Positions 25,081 to 35,196 of a stretch of 40,506 nt of DNA are shown here, piece after piece. How positions within the stretch are numbered: the stretch's first letter is position 1; every line of letters starts with the position of its first letter. Where the stretch lies: NCBI RefSeq assembly GCF_016892705.1, contig NZ_JAFEMB010000012.1, forward strand, positions 1 to 40,506, written 5' to 3'. A program made the translations under genes and the position numbers. Source of the stretch: Microvirga pudoricolor (GTDB taxonomy: Bacteria; Pseudomonadota; Alphaproteobacteria; Rhizobiales; Beijerinckiaceae). Under the pieces are notes generated by a model. It saw only the letters and a program-made list of their open reading frames with translations. It was not told the origin of the DNA and did no database searches.

Positions 25081-25991
25081 AAACGCTCGCCCCACCTCCT
25101 AGTCTGCTCATTCGGCTTGGGGCCCCGATCTCGGTGATCCTTGCCGCTATCCTGGCTTTTGTTTTGGTAGCTTGCGCTCTGCTGGCACCATTCATTGCAC
25201 CATACGATCCGACCGATCTGGCTTCTTTTGAACTTATGAACGCCGAACTGCCGCCTGCATTCACGGCAGATGGTGATCCGCGTTTTGTCCTTGGCACGGA
25301 CAACCAAGGTCGAGACCTTCTTTCAGCGATGCTCTACGGCGCACGTGTCTCGATCGCCATCGGTGGCGGCGCCGTTCTCCTGGCAGCCTCCTTGGGCGTC
25401 ACACTGGGTCTTCTTGCCGGATTTTACGGCGGCAAGGTCGATTCCGTGATCATGAGAGTAGCCGATGTCATTCTGAGCTTTCCAACGATCCTGCTCGCGC
25501 TTCTGGTTAGCGGTATCGCGAGGGCACTCCTCTCCGGAGCATCAACGGCAGAATGGGCGCCGATCATTCTGATCTGTGCGATCGCTATTCATGAATGGGT
25601 ACAGTATGCACGCACTGTACGGGCCGCCACAATGGTCGAAGCGGCGAAGGACTATGTGAGGGCAGCTAAAGTCATCGGACTCCCGTCTCGGCGAATCATG
25701 CTGCGGCACATTTTACCGAATGTCATGAGTCCGGTTCTCGTCATATCCACCATCAATCTCGCAGCTGCCGTGCTTACGGAGGCAACCTTATCCTTCCTCG
25801 GGGTTGGCATGCCTCCAACCTACCCCTCGCTCGGCACTCTGATTCGGATCGGAAACGAATTCGTGTTCTCAGGGATTTGGTGGATCGCTCTCTTCCCGGC
25901 ACTTGCTCTGGTCATATTGGTGCTTGCAGTTAACATCGTGGGCGACTGGCTGCGCGACCGCTTCAATCCCAAGCTGAGGGTGAAACGATGA
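25077..25991 (+). CDS. ABC permease, DppC type
   Basis: A 304-residue inner-membrane permease pairing with the DppB-type subunit. Features: the N-terminal helix, LAPFIAPYDPTDLASFELMN, GTDNQGRDLLSAMLYGARVS and the EAA loop (YVRAAKVIGLPSRRIMLRHI, then LPNVMSPVLV). The ATG overlaps the previous stop (ATGA) and the stop overlaps the ATPase start (ATGA), so the start is firm. The frame upstream of it, inside the dppB-like gene, is ignored. Confidence 0.93.
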   Translation: MKTLAPPPSLLIRLGAPISVILAAILAFVLVACALLAPFIAPYDPTDLASFELMNAELPPAFTADGDPRFVLGTDNQGRDLLSAMLYGARVSIAIGGGAVLLAASLGVTLGLLAGFYGGKVDSVIMRVADVILSFPTILLALLVSGIARALLSGASTAEWAPIILICAIAIHEWVQYARTVRAATMVEAAKDYVRAAKVIGLPSRRIMLRHILPNVMSPVLVISTINLAAAVLTEATLSFLGVGMPPTYPSLGTLIRIGNEFVFSGIWWIALFPALALVILVLAVNIVGDWLRDRFNPKLRVKR

Positions 25992-27718
25992 TCGCTCCAT
26001 CCGCGTCCGTTCTCGCTATTGATCGCCTCCGGGTCGAGTATCCGCTTGCGAATGGTACCACTTTTACAGCCGTGGAGAACGCCAGCCTCACCATTCAGCC
26101 CGGTGAAATCCATGCCTTGGTGGGAGAGTCGGGAGCCGGCAAGACGACGATCGGAAACACGGTCATGGGCTTGCTTGAGACGCCTGGACGTATCGCAGCC
26201 GGAAGTATTCACATTGACGGCAAGGAATTTGACCCTGTGAAGGGTTCAGCCGCTGGCATTGTGCTCGGCCGCGATGTCGGAGCCATTTTCCAGGATCCTA
26301 TGACGAGCCTGAACCCACTTTTTACAATCGGGAGCCAATTGATGGAAGCAATGCGCTTCCACCTCAAACTTGATAGGATTGCGGCAGCGGCACGTGCTCT
26401 GGAACTCCTCGAATCCGTGGGAATTCCTGAACCGAGAAGGCGACTCAAGGCGTATCCGCATCAGCTATCGGGCGGTCAGCGCCAGCGGGTCGTGATCGCG
26501 GCTGCCTTGTCATGCAACCCCAAGCTCCTGGTCGCCGACGAGCCGACGACGGCGCTCGACGTGTCGGTTCAAGCACAGATCCTCAAACTCCTGCGCGATT
26601 TAGGCGACAAGCGCGGCATTGGGATCCTGCTCGTCACTCACAACATGGGTGTCGTCGCGCAAATAGCCGACCGTGTCACCATCATGCATCGCGGCCAAGT
26701 CGTCGAGTCAGGGGCGACGGAAGAGGTCTTGCGCCGCCCCAAAGCTCCTTATGCCAGGGCGCTGATCGGAGCCGTGCCGCGGATCGATCAACGGCTCGAT
26801 CGGTTTCCGGTCCTTGGAGCAGAGGGCAAGGGTCGTGCGGAGGAAGCGCGCGCTGAGCTTCGCACGATAGCGGAGCGCTCTGACCCTTCGGCTGACGTGG
26901 AACCTATCCTGTCAGTCGAGAATCTCTGTGTCGATTACACGACAACAGGTTGGCTTCCAGGCTCGAGAGGTCATCGGTTCCGAGCGGTCAAAGAGGTATC
27001 GTTCACCATACGCAGCGGCGAAGTATTCGGCCTCGTAGGCGAATCCGGTTGTGGCAAGACCACGATTGCCAATGTCGTGTCTGGTCTCATAAAGCCTACC
27101 TCAGGCCGTGTGCTCTATCGCGGGCAGACTATCGCAGGCGAAGGCGCGACACGACGGATCGGGCCATTGCGTCAAGCAATCCAAATGATTTTTCAGGATC
27201 CTTACTCATCGCTCAACAGCCGCATGCGCATTGGCCTGATCCTGTCAGAACCGATCCTGTACTATCGCCTCGCCAATTCTCGAGCTGAGGCGGAAAGCGA
27301 CGTAGCCCGTCTCATCGAAGCCGTTGGCCTCGAGTCGGAGGCCGGCCAACGTTTTCCACACGCTTTCTCGGGCGGCCAAAGGCAGCGCCTCTCCATTGCA
27401 AGGGCGCTCGGCGCGCGTCCGAAGCTGATCGTTTGCGACGAACCAACTTCGTCCCTTGATGTTTCGGTACAAGCACAGATCCTGAACCTGCTAAAAGATC
27501 TGCGCGACGCCACGGGGCTGACTCTTCTGCTCATCAGTCATGACCTCGCCGTGGTGCGCCAGATGTGTGACCGCGTGGCGGTCATGCGGCAAGGGCAGCT
27601 TCTCGAGGAGGCTGATGCCGCAACGCTATTCGACGACCCGAAGCATCCTTACACGAAAGAGCTGTTGTCGCTCGTTCCGACCCTCGATCGCATCCGTGGC
27701 GAAACTCAAGCTGCCTGA
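25988..27718 (+). CDS. Fused double ATPase of the peptide-type ABC importer (DppD-DppF fusion)
   Basis: A 576-residue protein carrying both nucleotide-binding domains of the importer. Domain 1 has Walker A GESGAGKT (46-53), signature LSGGQRQRVVIAAAL and Walker B LLVADEP. Domain 2 has Walker A GESGCGKT (351-358), signature FSGGQRQRLSIARAL and Walker B LIVCDEP. Each ends in the oligopeptide-ATPase C-terminal segment (APYARALIGAVPRI; HPYTKELLSLVP). The fusion, as in GsiA/YliA, replaces two separate subunits. The ATG overlaps the dppC-like stop. The amidohydrolase gene follows after 18 bp, which supports one transcript. Confidence 0.94.
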   Translation: MIAPSASVLAIDRLRVEYPLANGTTFTAVENASLTIQPGEIHALVGESGAGKTTIGNTVMGLLETPGRIAAGSIHIDGKEFDPVKGSAAGIVLGRDVGAIFQDPMTSLNPLFTIGSQLMEAMRFHLKLDRIAAAARALELLESVGIPEPRRRLKAYPHQLSGGQRQRVVIAAALSCNPKLLVADEPTTALDVSVQAQILKLLRDLGDKRGIGILLVTHNMGVVAQIADRVTIMHRGQVVESGATEEVLRRPKAPYARALIGAVPRIDQRLDRFPVLGAEGKGRAEEARAELRTIAERSDPSADVEPILSVENLCVDYTTTGWLPGSRGHRFRAVKEVSFTIRSGEVFGLVGESGCGKTTIANVVSGLIKPTSGRVLYRGQTIAGEGATRRIGPLRQAIQMIFQDPYSSLNSRMRIGLILSEPILYYRLANSRAEAESDVARLIEAVGLESEAGQRFPHAFSGGQRQRLSIARALGARPKLIVCDEPTSSLDVSVQAQILNLLKDLRDATGLTLLLISHDLAVVRQMCDRVAVMRQGQLLEEADAATLFDDPKHPYTKELLSLVPTLDRIRGETQAA

Positions 27719-27736
27719 CCGACTGGAGTACACTGC

Positions 27737-29191
27737 ATGGCTGATATCATCATCACCAATGGCGTCGTTGTGACGATGGATCCGCAACGTCGGGTCATCG
27801 AGAACGGCGCTGTCGCCATCGAGAAAGACCGCATCCTCGCGGTTGGAACAACCGAGGAGATTCTTGCTGCTCATCAGGCACCTACGATCATCGATGCCAG
27901 CCATAAAATTGTCATGCCGGGTCTGATCGATGGACACGCGCACGCGGGTCATGGCCTCATCAAAACCATGGGAGGCGGCGACAGCATCGCGTGGTATGAA
28001 GCTTGCCACATGGCTTATACAGTCGCATCAACGCCGGAGTTCTGGCGTGCTGAGGCCCGACTTGCCGCACTTGAGCGTCTGCGCTTCGGCGTAACCACTG
28101 GGGTCTCGCTTCTTGGTGGCGGCGACACCATTCTTCGCACCGATGAACCCGTTTACGGTGACGCTCACTGTGAAGGCGTGCGCGAGGTCGGAACACGGTC
28201 CGTTGTCGCGATAGGCCCCACACGCCCGCCACACCCGCGAACATACGCGCGCTTCACGGACGGCGTGGCTACGGAGTATCCCGTGACCTTCGAGCAACAG
28301 CTCGAGACCTGCGAAACCATCATCGACACTTGGCACGGTGCATATGGGGGCCGCCTGAACATCGCCCTCATCACACCGACGCTTCGTGCGGAGCACGTTG
28401 AGGAGTTGGGCCAGTCAAACCTCGAAGAAGCAAGACGCCAAACCCGCTTGATTGCGGATCTTGCCCGAGAAAAGGGACTCGTTTTCACTCAGGATGGGCA
28501 TACCAAGGGAAGTGTCACGTATGCTAAGGAACTTGGCATTCTTGGAGAGAACGCACTTCTGTCTCATTCCACGAACCTGTCACCGGAAGAGATTCGGATC
28601 GTAGCCGACACCGGGACGAATATCGTCCACAACCCAAGCGCGATCGCATCGATCCTTGGACGCTGTCCCGTCCCAGAACTATTGGAAGCAGGCGCGAATG
28701 TATGTCTGGGCTCCGATGCGACGGCTCCAGATCGTTCGGGTGACATGTTCCGCCACATGCAACAGTGCATGCACTATCATAGAACATACTTCAAGGATCC
28801 GACTTGGTTGCCGCCGGGACGAGTGCTCGAAATGTGTACGATCGATGCTGCGAAGGCGCTCGGAGTGGAGAGCGAGATCGGATCTCTCGAAGATGGCAAG
28901 AAGGCAGATGTCGTTCTGTTGGATCTCCGCCGCCCGCATCTATACCCATACAATATGCCTCTGTTTAGATTGATCTATTTCGCCAACGGGAATGATGTCG
29001 ATACCGTCATTGTAGATGGACACATCGTCATGCAGAACCGCAAAGCATTGCTTGTCGATGAAGACGAGATCCTCGATGACGCTCAGCGCGAGACTGAGGC
29101 GATGCTCGACCGAACCGGGTTCCGTCATATGCTGAACACCCCCAAGATGTTCTGGCGTCACGTGAGAGCCACCGACCAGATCGAAGGTTGA
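27737..29191 (+). CDS. Amidohydrolase, ATZ/TRZ-like (guanine deaminase/chlorohydrolase branch), catalytic Glu apparently replaced
   Basis: A 484-residue amidohydrolase-superfamily protein. An N-terminal beta-sandwich (1-58) leads to the barrel with metal ligands H67 and H69 (LIDGHAHAGHG), H255 (TQDGHTKGS), H277 (LSHSTNLSPEEI) and D327 (LGSDATAPDRSGDMF). In most family members the H255-equivalent is followed three residues later by a catalytic Glu (HxxE); here that residue is Gly258, so the chemistry may differ from simple deamination. It sits 18 bp after the importer ATPase and before a CynX-type permease. It should process the imported compound in the cytoplasm. Substrate unknown; an amino- or halo-substituted heterocycle is a reasonable guess. 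Confidence 0.85.
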   Translation: MADIIITNGVVVTMDPQRRVIENGAVAIEKDRILAVGTTEEILAAHQAPTIIDASHKIVMPGLIDGHAHAGHGLIKTMGGGDSIAWYEACHMAYTVASTPEFWRAEARLAALERLRFGVTTGVSLLGGGDTILRTDEPVYGDAHCEGVREVGTRSVVAIGPTRPPHPRTYARFTDGVATEYPVTFEQQLETCETIIDTWHGAYGGRLNIALITPTLRAEHVEELGQSNLEEARRQTRLIADLAREKGLVFTQDGHTKGSVTYAKELGILGENALLSHSTNLSPEEIRIVADTGTNIVHNPSAIASILGRCPVPELLEAGANVCLGSDATAPDRSGDMFRHMQQCMHYHRTYFKDPTWLPPGRVLEMCTIDAAKALGVESEIGSLEDGKKADVVLLDLRRPHLYPYNMPLFRLIYFANGNDVDTVIVDGHIVMQNRKALLVDEDEILDDAQRETEAMLDRTGFRHMLNTPKMFWRHVRATDQIEG

Positions 29192-29281
29192 TAGGCGGAA
29201 GGCGCCCGGTCCCTGCCGATACTGTTTTTGGCCGCTGTTACGACTGAGGCGGTGGCTTCCACACGGCCGGAAGGGCAGACC

Positions 29282-30523
29282 ATGCTGACTGCACCCAAAC
29301 CAAGTTTGATGGACAAACAGACGTCAAGAAACGGCATCCACACGCCACAGATCTTCGATGGATTCATCGTGGCTGGTGTTGTTGTCGCTGCGGCCAATCT
29401 TCGTCCCGCACTCACCTCCATTGCGACGATGGTGTCCGAAATCCAAGCGAGCTTGGACCTAGGCGGAATGGAGATCGGTATCTTGACCACTGTGCCGGTG
29501 TTATGCTTTGGCGCGTTCGGACCACTCGCGCCCTATTTATCGGCTAGAGTAGGCCTTGAGCGGGCTGTCGCGGCGATTCTCATGCTCCTTGCGGCCGGGC
29601 TTGCTCTCCGGGCGTTGCCATTAGGTCTTGCACTTTTCCTCAGCACATTGATTGCAGGAGCCGCCATCGGCATGCTCGGCGTGCTGCTCCCAGTGGTCAT
29701 TCGTGGGCGTTTTTGGAGCCGAACCGGTCTGATGACAGGGCTTTATACGATGGTCCTGAGCATCGGCGGCGCCAGTGCTGCAGGATTGACGCCCATTCTC
29801 CAAGAATCGTGGCACTCTTGGAATTGGGCACTGGCGGGTTGGAGCCTTCCTGCGATGGTCGGCGGCTTCATGTGGACGGTTCTCGTCAGAACCGAGCCAC
29901 GCTCCGTCCGCATCATGCACCTGCCGCGTTTCTCCCTTCTGATACATGATCCTGTTGCTTGGGCGGTCACGGCCTTCATGGGACTGCAGGCCGGGTTAGC
30001 TTTTATCGTCCTCGGATGGCTGCCGAAGCTGATGCAAGATCGGGGGCTCAATGTACTTGACGCAGGTGTCGTCACATCTGTCTCGATCCTTTCGCAAGCC
30101 GTCACTGCTTTGCTGGTGCCGTGGCTCGCCACGCGAAAGTCGTCACCGCACCTGCTGGTCTGGATCGTTCTCCTAGCAACCTGCACAGGATTCCTTGGGC
30201 TGCTTTACGCGCCGCTTGCGTCCCGGTTCCTATGGTCTTTCGTCCTGGGTGTTGGACAAGGCGGCCTGTTCGGTCTTGCGCTTCTTTTTATATCCTTGCG
30301 CTCTCCAAACGCAGAGGTTGCGGCGATGCTGTCGAGCATGTCCCAGAGTTTCGGTTATCTCGGAGCATCGCTTTGTCCATTCGCAATCGGCGTTGCACGT
30401 AGCAACAGCGGCGCTCTATCGGGACCTGCGATCATGGTGGTTCTCATCACGATCGCTTGTGCGTGGGCTGGCCAACGGGCGGCTGGGCCAGCCTATGTGC
30501 TTCCAAACTCTACGAGGGACTGA
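29282..30523 (+). CDS. MFS transporter, CynX/NimT family
   Basis: A 413-residue permease with about twelve helices. The region [20 protein letters not shown], then [20 protein letters not shown] is characteristic of the CynX (cyanate)/NimT (2-nitroimidazole) family. A second secondary transporter next to an ABC importer suggests export of a product or uptake of a related compound (inference). ATG at 29282 has a GGAAGGG stretch about 8 bp upstream; an upstream TTG at 29228 is less likely. It ends convergently, overlapping the hydantoinase gene by 14 bp. Confidence 0.88.
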   Translation: MLTAPKPSLMDKQTSRNGIHTPQIFDGFIVAGVVVAAANLRPALTSIATMVSEIQASLDLGGMEIGILTTVPVLCFGAFGPLAPYLSARVGLERAVAAILMLLAAGLALRALPLGLALFLSTLIAGAAIGMLGVLLPVVIRGRFWSRTGLMTGLYTMVLSIGGASAAGLTPILQESWHSWNWALAGWSLPAMVGGFMWTVLVRTEPRSVRIMHLPRFSLLIHDPVAWAVTAFMGLQAGLAFIVLGWLPKLMQDRGLNVLDAGVVTSVSILSQAVTALLVPWLATRKSSPHLLVWIVLLATCTGFLGLLYAPLASRFLWSFVLGVGQGGLFGLALLFISLRSPNAEVAAMLSSMSQSFGYLGASLCPFAIGVARSNSGALSGPAIMVVLITIACAWAGQRAAGPAYVLPNSTRD

Positions 30524-31955
30524 AGGAGCTCTCTTCTTCAGTGTGAGCCGGAGCAGCATAAACCGACACGTCCCGGGCCAAGATACGCCCTCCCCCCTTG
30601 GTGCCGACAACGCGCCCGTCTTCGGCTACGACCTGCCCGCGCAGTAGCGTCTTTACAGGCCAACCGGTCACCTCAAAGCCTTCCCATGGAGTATAGTCGG
30701 CTCCATGATGAAGAATCTCCTGGCGGATGACCTCGCGGCGGTTCGGATCCCAAAGGACGATGTCCGCGTCGAAGCCAATCCCGATGGAACCTTTGCGAGG
30801 ATAAAGCCCGTAGATCTTGGCGTGATTCGTGGATGTCAGTTCCACGAACCGATTGAGCGAGATCCGACCCTTCGAGACCCCCTCTGAAAAAAGGATCGGC
30901 AAGCGGGTCTCGACGCCAGGTATTCCATTCGGCACCCATCGGAACGAGGTCTTGCCGTCCGGGTGGAGCTTGCCTGTTGGGCTGTCGAAGCGGAATGGGC
31001 AGTGGTCGGACGAGAACGTCTGAAATACGCCTGTTCGCAGTCCTTCCCAGATGGCCGATTGGCTCTCGGCATCCCGAGGTGGTGGCGAGCAGACATACTT
31101 CGCGCCGCTCATGTCCATGCCAGGACCTTGCAGATCCTCAGCGGTGAGCGTGATGTACTGCGGGCAGGTCTCGGCATAGACCTTCAGGCCACGGGACTGC
31201 GCCCAGCGAATCTGTTCCATGGCCTCTCGACCGGACACATGGACGATCATAATCGGTACATCGACTAGTTCCGCGTGACTAATCGCCCGGTGTGTGGCCT
31301 CACGCTCGACGATCTCCGGGCGTGAGACCGCATGATAGTACGGCGCGGTCCGTCCCTCGCGCTCAAGACGCTCGGTCATGTATCGGATCGCATCATATCC
31401 CTCGGCATGAACCATAACGAGCGCACGCTCACGGCGCGCGACCTCGAATACATCAAGGAGTTCTCGGTCTTTGAGCACAAGATCGTCATAGGTCATGAAA
31501 ACCTTGAACGACGTATAGCCGTCCTTGAGCAATGCGGGGAGTTCCTGCCCTAGGACCTCGGGTGTCGGGTCGGATATGATCAGATGGAAGGCTGTATCGA
31601 CATAACACTCGTTCTCGGCTTTCTGCCGGTACTCCTCGACGCAAGCGCGAAGAGATGTACCCCGCTGCTGAAGCGCAAACGGCAGAACTGTCGTATTCCC
31701 ACCCGCAGCAGCGGAAGCCGTCGCGGACGCGAAGTCATCGGCCATCACGACGCCGGGGCCAGAAGGCTGGGCGATGTGAACATGACTGTCGATGCCTCCG
31801 GGAAGAACGAGCAATCCAGTCGCGTCGATCTCCCGCAGTGCGCGAAGGTCTTCACCCAGTGACACGATTCGGCCGCCCTTGACGCCAACGTCGCATCGGA
31901 TCGTGTCGGATGCGGTGACAACGGTACCGCCTCGGATCGCAAGATCGAGTTCCAT
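30510..31955 (-). CDS. Hydantoinase/dihydropyrimidinase
   Basis: A 481-residue cyclic-amide hydrolase that opens hydantoin or dihydropyrimidine rings. The binuclear metal site is complete and nearly co-linear with bacterial D-hydantoinases: H58 and H60 (GGIDSHVHI), carboxylated lysine K151 (SFKVFMTY), H183 (MVHAEGYD), H239 (VHVSGREA), D317 (SSDHCPF); Y156 is the usual oxyanion tyrosine. Compared with dihydropyrimidinases the H183 motif reads HAEGYD rather than HAENGD. ATG at 31953-31955 has GAGGAG about 6 bp upstream; an upstream TTG is rejected. It is the last gene of the minus-strand module 2. Allantoin, hydantoin or a dihydropyrimidine are candidate substrates. Confidence 0.92.
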   Translation of the reverse strand: MELDLAIRGGTVVTASDTIRCDVGVKGGRIVSLGEDLRALREIDATGLLVLPGGIDSHVHIAQPSGPGVVMADDFASATASAAAGGNTTVLPFALQQRGTSLRACVEEYRQKAENECYVDTAFHLIISDPTPEVLGQELPALLKDGYTSFKVFMTYDDLVLKDRELLDVFEVARRERALVMVHAEGYDAIRYMTERLEREGRTAPYYHAVSRPEIVEREATHRAISHAELVDVPIMIVHVSGREAMEQIRWAQSRGLKVYAETCPQYITLTAEDLQGPGMDMSGAKYVCSPPPRDAESQSAIWEGLRTGVFQTFSSDHCPFRFDSPTGKLHPDGKTSFRWVPNGIPGVETRLPILFSEGVSKGRISLNRFVELTSTNHAKIYGLYPRKGSIGIGFDADIVLWDPNRREVIRQEILHHGADYTPWEGFEVTGWPVKTLLRGQVVAEDGRVVGTKGGGRILARDVSVYAAPAHTEEESSFSPS

Positions 31956-31965
31956 CTCCAACTCC

Positions 31966-33180
31966 TCAGGCAAGTGCTCTGTCAAGGCTCTCGATCAACC
32001 GGTCGACTTCCTCAGAGGTGTTATAGTGCACCATCGATACACGCACGACGCCACTCCCTTCGGCGAGCCCCAGGCGTTCGATCAGACGTCGAGAATGGAA
32101 GTCCCCGAAACGGATGCCAATCCGATCCTTCTCGGTCGATCGCACGATTTCAGCCGAGTCGCGTCCGTCAACCTTGAAGGAGATGGTTGGCACGCGGCGA
32201 TGCGTTTCACTGTCACGACGTCCGACGATCGTTACGTCATTTCGATCTCTCAGATAAGCAAGCAGCCTCTCACTTAAGAGCGTCTCATGCGCCGCTATCC
32301 TATCGAAGGCTAGGTCAATGGCGGTACGGTCTCCGGTCTCACCACCGAGGGCGTCCATATAGTCCACAATGCCAGCCGATCCCCAAGCGAGCTCGTAGTT
32401 GGCGTTGCCGGGTTCGAGCTTCATTGGGACTTTCTCGCGACCGTAGAAGTAGTGATACAATCCATCGAGCTCGAGGAGTTTCTCATACTTGCCGTACATG
32501 ACGGCGAAGTGTGGTCCATATGTCTTGTAGAAGCTGAAAATATAGTAGTCGACGTCCAGATCCGTGACGTTCACTGCTCGGTGGGGCGCATAGGCAACGG
32601 CATCGACGACGATTTCGGCGCCATGCTCGTGAACGCGGCGCGCGATTTCCTTGATCGGGTTGATCGTACCCAGAATGTTTGAAGCATGGGTCACCGCAAC
32701 GAGCCGCGTCCTTTCTGTCATGAGGCAGTCCAATTCGTCCAAGTCAATCTCATAGGACTCTCGGTCGATGGACCACTCCTTGATGACGATGCCCCGCTTC
32801 TCCAAAGCACGCCACGGGCCGATGTTGGATTCATGATCAAAATCCGTGACGATGATCTCGTCGCCAGGTTGGAGGCTGTTTTCCATAGCGCGGGCGAGAG
32901 ATTGGGCTAGAACGGTTGTCGAAGGCCCCAGGACGATCTCCTCCGCTCGCTGTGCACCTAACAGCTTTGCGATCTTGCCTCGGGCTTCCATCAGTCGGCT
33001 CGTCGCCCGCTGGGAATGCTCGTAACTGGCGCCAGTCTGCACGCTCGTTGTGAGAAGGTATTCCGAAATGCGGGCGGCAACGTTGCGCAGAACCAGTGAA
33101 CCTCCAGCATTGTCGAAATAGGCAAACCCATCCTCAAGGGCGGGAAATTGGGACCGAACATAGGAGATATCGAGGGACAT
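31966..33180 (-). CDS. Class V aminotransferase-fold PLP enzyme (cysteine desulfurase-like, lacking the catalytic Cys)
   Basis: A 404-residue fold-type I PLP enzyme of the group often called 'cysteine desulfurase-like, VC1184 family'. Landmarks: [24 protein letters not shown]116 (DFDHESNIG), D193 ([10 protein letters not shown]) and the PLP lysine K219 ([10 protein letters not shown]). The only cysteine in the protein is C152, outside the mobile active-site loop. A persulfide-forming desulfurase mechanism is therefore not possible, and an aminotransferase, lyase or epimerase activity on an amino acid or ureido compound is more likely. AGGTGC precedes the ATG at 33178-33180. It lies between the hydantoinase and AllA-like genes in module 2. 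Confidence 0.85.
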   Translation of the reverse strand: MSLDISYVRSQFPALEDGFAYFDNAGGSLVLRNVAARISEYLLTTSVQTGASYEHSQRATSRLMEARGKIAKLLGAQRAEEIVLGPSTTVLAQSLARAMENSLQPGDEIIVTDFDHESNIGPWRALEKRGIVIKEWSIDRESYEIDLDELDCLMTERTRLVAVTHASNILGTINPIKEIARRVHEHGAEIVVDAVAYAPHRAVNVTDLDVDYYIFSFYKTYGPHFAVMYGKYEKLLELDGLYHYFYGREKVPMKLEPGNANYELAWGSAGIVDYMDALGGETGDRTAIDLAFDRIAAHETLLSERLLAYLRDRNDVTIVGRRDSETHRRVPTISFKVDGRDSAEIVRSTEKDRIGIRFGDFHSRRLIERLGLAEGSGVVRVSMVHYNTSEEVDRLIESLDRALA

Positions 33181-33188
33181 GGTTGCAC

Positions 33189-33707
33189 CTATTCTACACT
33201 GATTTGGGGTGTGCCAACGACGAGCGGCTCGGAAAGACGATGGAGAATGCAATCCTCGGAGGACCCGCTCTCCCACATGAGCATGAGAAAGTCGCCTTCG
33301 GGACCTATCGCGGCGATCGGCGCGTGCCATAGGTTACGTGCGTAGTTTACGCCCTCACCCCGGTGTCCGACGAAGGCTTCAGCTCTGGAAACGTCTGGCC
33401 CTCCCGTTCGGTCCTGTGGCGCAACGACAATCATGAATGACTCGACTGATAGGGCCACGAAGGCCTGTGACGACAGCGGATGCCGCTCGAAGATCACCAG
33501 ATTCATAGGAAGAAGTGCACCTTGGGCCCGATACACCGCCAGCACAGGCTCTTCACCGAGGACTGCATGGTCGAAACGACTGTCGGTGTCGGAGCGCAAC
33601 GCTCTTCCATCGTTGACCAGGCGGCTTCGGCTCGGATCGAAGAACAACACGTCGCCGAAGGGGCTAAAAGCTGATCGCGTCAAGCGTTTGGGGACCAGTG
33701 TCTGCAC
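33189..33707 (-). CDS. Ureidoglycolate lyase (AllA family)
   Basis: A 172-residue cupin-fold protein matching the AllA family, which splits ureidoglycolate into glyoxylate and urea. Typical segments: FSPFGDVLFFD near the N-terminus, MNLVIFERHPLSSQAFVALS, FMIVVAPQD, EAFVGHRGEGVNYARNLWHA and PIAAIGPEGDFL. It starts with GTG (33705-33707), with no strong ribosome site, 11 bp after the ABC ATPase stop. Translation may depend on coupling. It is the only step of allantoin breakdown clearly identifiable here; allantoate amidohydrolase is absent from the window. This makes the family call solid but the actual pathway open. Confidence 0.88.
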   Translation of the reverse strand: MQTLVPKRLTRSAFSPFGDVLFFDPSRSRLVNDGRALRSDTDSRFDHAVLGEEPVLAVYRAQGALLPMNLVIFERHPLSSQAFVALSVESFMIVVAPQDRTGGPDVSRAEAFVGHRGEGVNYARNLWHAPIAAIGPEGDFLMLMWESGSSEDCILHRLSEPLVVGTPQISVE

Positions 33708-33718
33708 GGATCGATAGC

Positions 33719-34453
33719 CTAGTGAGACAAAACGGCTTGAAGGAAGCTTCTCAGACGGGGATCGCGTGGTGTTCCAAACATCTCGTCCGGATGTCCTTCT
33801 TCGACCAGCCGCCCTCCATCCATGAACACCACCCTGTTGGCCACCTTGCGGGCAAATCCCATCTCGTGCGTGACGACGACCATGGTTACCCCAGTCTTAG
33901 CGAGTTGCTGCATCACCTCGAGGACCTCCCCAACCATCTCCGGATCGAGCGCCGAAGTCGGCTCATCGAATAGCAGGACCTTGGGTTCCATGGCGAGCGC
34001 CCGGGCGATCCCTACCCGCTGCTGCTGTCCGCCGGAGAGTTGCGAGGGATACTTCGCCGCCTGGTCTGCAAGCCCGACACGGGTCAGGAGACGATGGGCA
34101 CGCTCCTCCGCCTCTCGCCAGGACAGGTTACGCACGCGCACAGGACCCAACGCAACGTTGCGGAGCACCGTCATATGAGGGAAGAGATTGAAACTTTGGA
34201 ACACCATGCCCACTTCGGTGAGCACGCCGCGGTTGCATCTCGGACCGACTTCGTGTCCGTCGACGATGATCAATCCGCCGTTGTGCTCCTCAAGTTGATT
34301 GATGCAACGGATCAACGTGGACTTCCCTGAACCGGACGGTCCGATGATGACGACGATTTCACCTTCCTTCACGTTGAGATCGATGTCGCGCAGTGCCTGG
34401 AAGTGGCCAAACGACTTGACCACGCCTTTCATCTCGATAATTGGGCGCGTCAT
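33719..34453 (-). CDS. Polar amino-acid-type ABC importer ATPase (GlnQ/HisP family)
   Basis: A 244-residue ATPase. Walker [10 protein letters not shown] (38-46), Q-loop [15 protein letters not shown], signature LSGGQ (139-143), Walker B LLFDEP (160-165) and switch His in VVTHEMGFA. The Q-loop and [16 protein letters not shown] segment are specific to the polar amino acid uptake subfamily. The ATG overlaps the permease stop (ATGA, 34450-34453). It powers uptake for module 2; substrates with an amino-acid-like or carbamoyl-amino-acid character fit both this transporter class and the hydantoinase/AllA genes. Confidence 0.94.
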   Translation of the reverse strand: MTRPIIEMKGVVKSFGHFQALRDIDLNVKEGEIVVIIGPSGSGKSTLIRCINQLEEHNGGLIIVDGHEVGPRCNRGVLTEVGMVFQSFNLFPHMTVLRNVALGPVRVRNLSWREAEERAHRLLTRVGLADQAAKYPSQLSGGQQQRVGIARALAMEPKVLLFDEPTSALDPEMVGEVLEVMQQLAKTGVTMVVVTHEMGFARKVANRVVFMDGGRLVEEGHPDEMFGTPRDPRLRSFLQAVLSH

Positions 34454-35121
34454 CGTCCCCTCACTGCAAGCCGCTTTTCGAAAACTCCGACGAGACGCAC
34501 AAGCGGGAGAAGGATCAGGATGTAAATGACCGCAGCGCCGATCAGAGGGGTCGGATTTGCAGCAAGCGCCTGCGCTTGCGTCGCCTGCTTGAGCAAGTCA
34601 GGCATCGCGACCACGGACGCGAGCGCAGTGTCCTTCATAACGTTGATGGAATTGGATGTGATCGGCGGGATGACGATTCGAATGGCTTGCGGCAGAACCA
34701 CGTCGCTCATGAGCCGCCAGGGACTCAGGCCTATGGCGTGAGCAGCCTCGAACTGCCCCTTCGGAACCGCCTCGATCCCTGCTCGGAAGATCTCCGCGGA
34801 GTAGGCGGCAGAGACGAGACTCAATGCAGAAGCAGCCGCCCCGAAAGGAGAAAGCCGCAGCCCGACAAAGGGGAGCGCGTAGTAGATGACGACGAGCAGG
34901 ACCAGGATCGGTATGGATCGGAAGACGTCTATATATGCGATCGCGATCTGCCTCAAAGGTGCCCTGGCATAAAGACGAGTCAGCGCGAGGAGGAGTCCTC
35001 CCAGGAAGCCTAGGATGATCGCCGTCACGCCTAAGGTTAATGTCGTGCTCAGGCCCGACAAGAGCAGGGGAAGAGTTTGAACGAAGACCTTCCAGTTCAG
35101 GAAGGTGTCGAAGATGGACAT
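34450..35121 (-). CDS. Polar amino-acid-type ABC permease (HisMQ family)
   Basis: A 224-residue inner-membrane permease with about five helices. The N-terminal [58 protein letters not shown] and [20 protein letters not shown] are standard HisMQ motifs. ATG at 35119-35121 is preferred over a GTG 30 bp upstream. Only one permease gene is present, so it probably works as a homodimer. It lies 75 bp after the binding-protein stop and is coupled to the ATPase. Confidence 0.92.
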   Translation of the reverse strand: MSIFDTFLNWKVFVQTLPLLLSGLSTTLTLGVTAIILGFLGGLLLALTRLYARAPLRQIAIAYIDVFRSIPILVLLVVIYYALPFVGLRLSPFGAAASALSLVSAAYSAEIFRAGIEAVPKGQFEAAHAIGLSPWRLMSDVVLPQAIRIVIPPITSNSINVMKDTALASVVAMPDLLKQATQAQALAANPTPLIGAAVIYILILLPLVRLVGVFEKRLAVRGR

Positions 35122-35196
35122 GACGAACCGCGCCTCAGCAATGGTGATCACGCCGAGCGCCAGTCTTGATGCCTGGCGCTCGGCGTGTAGGGCTCG

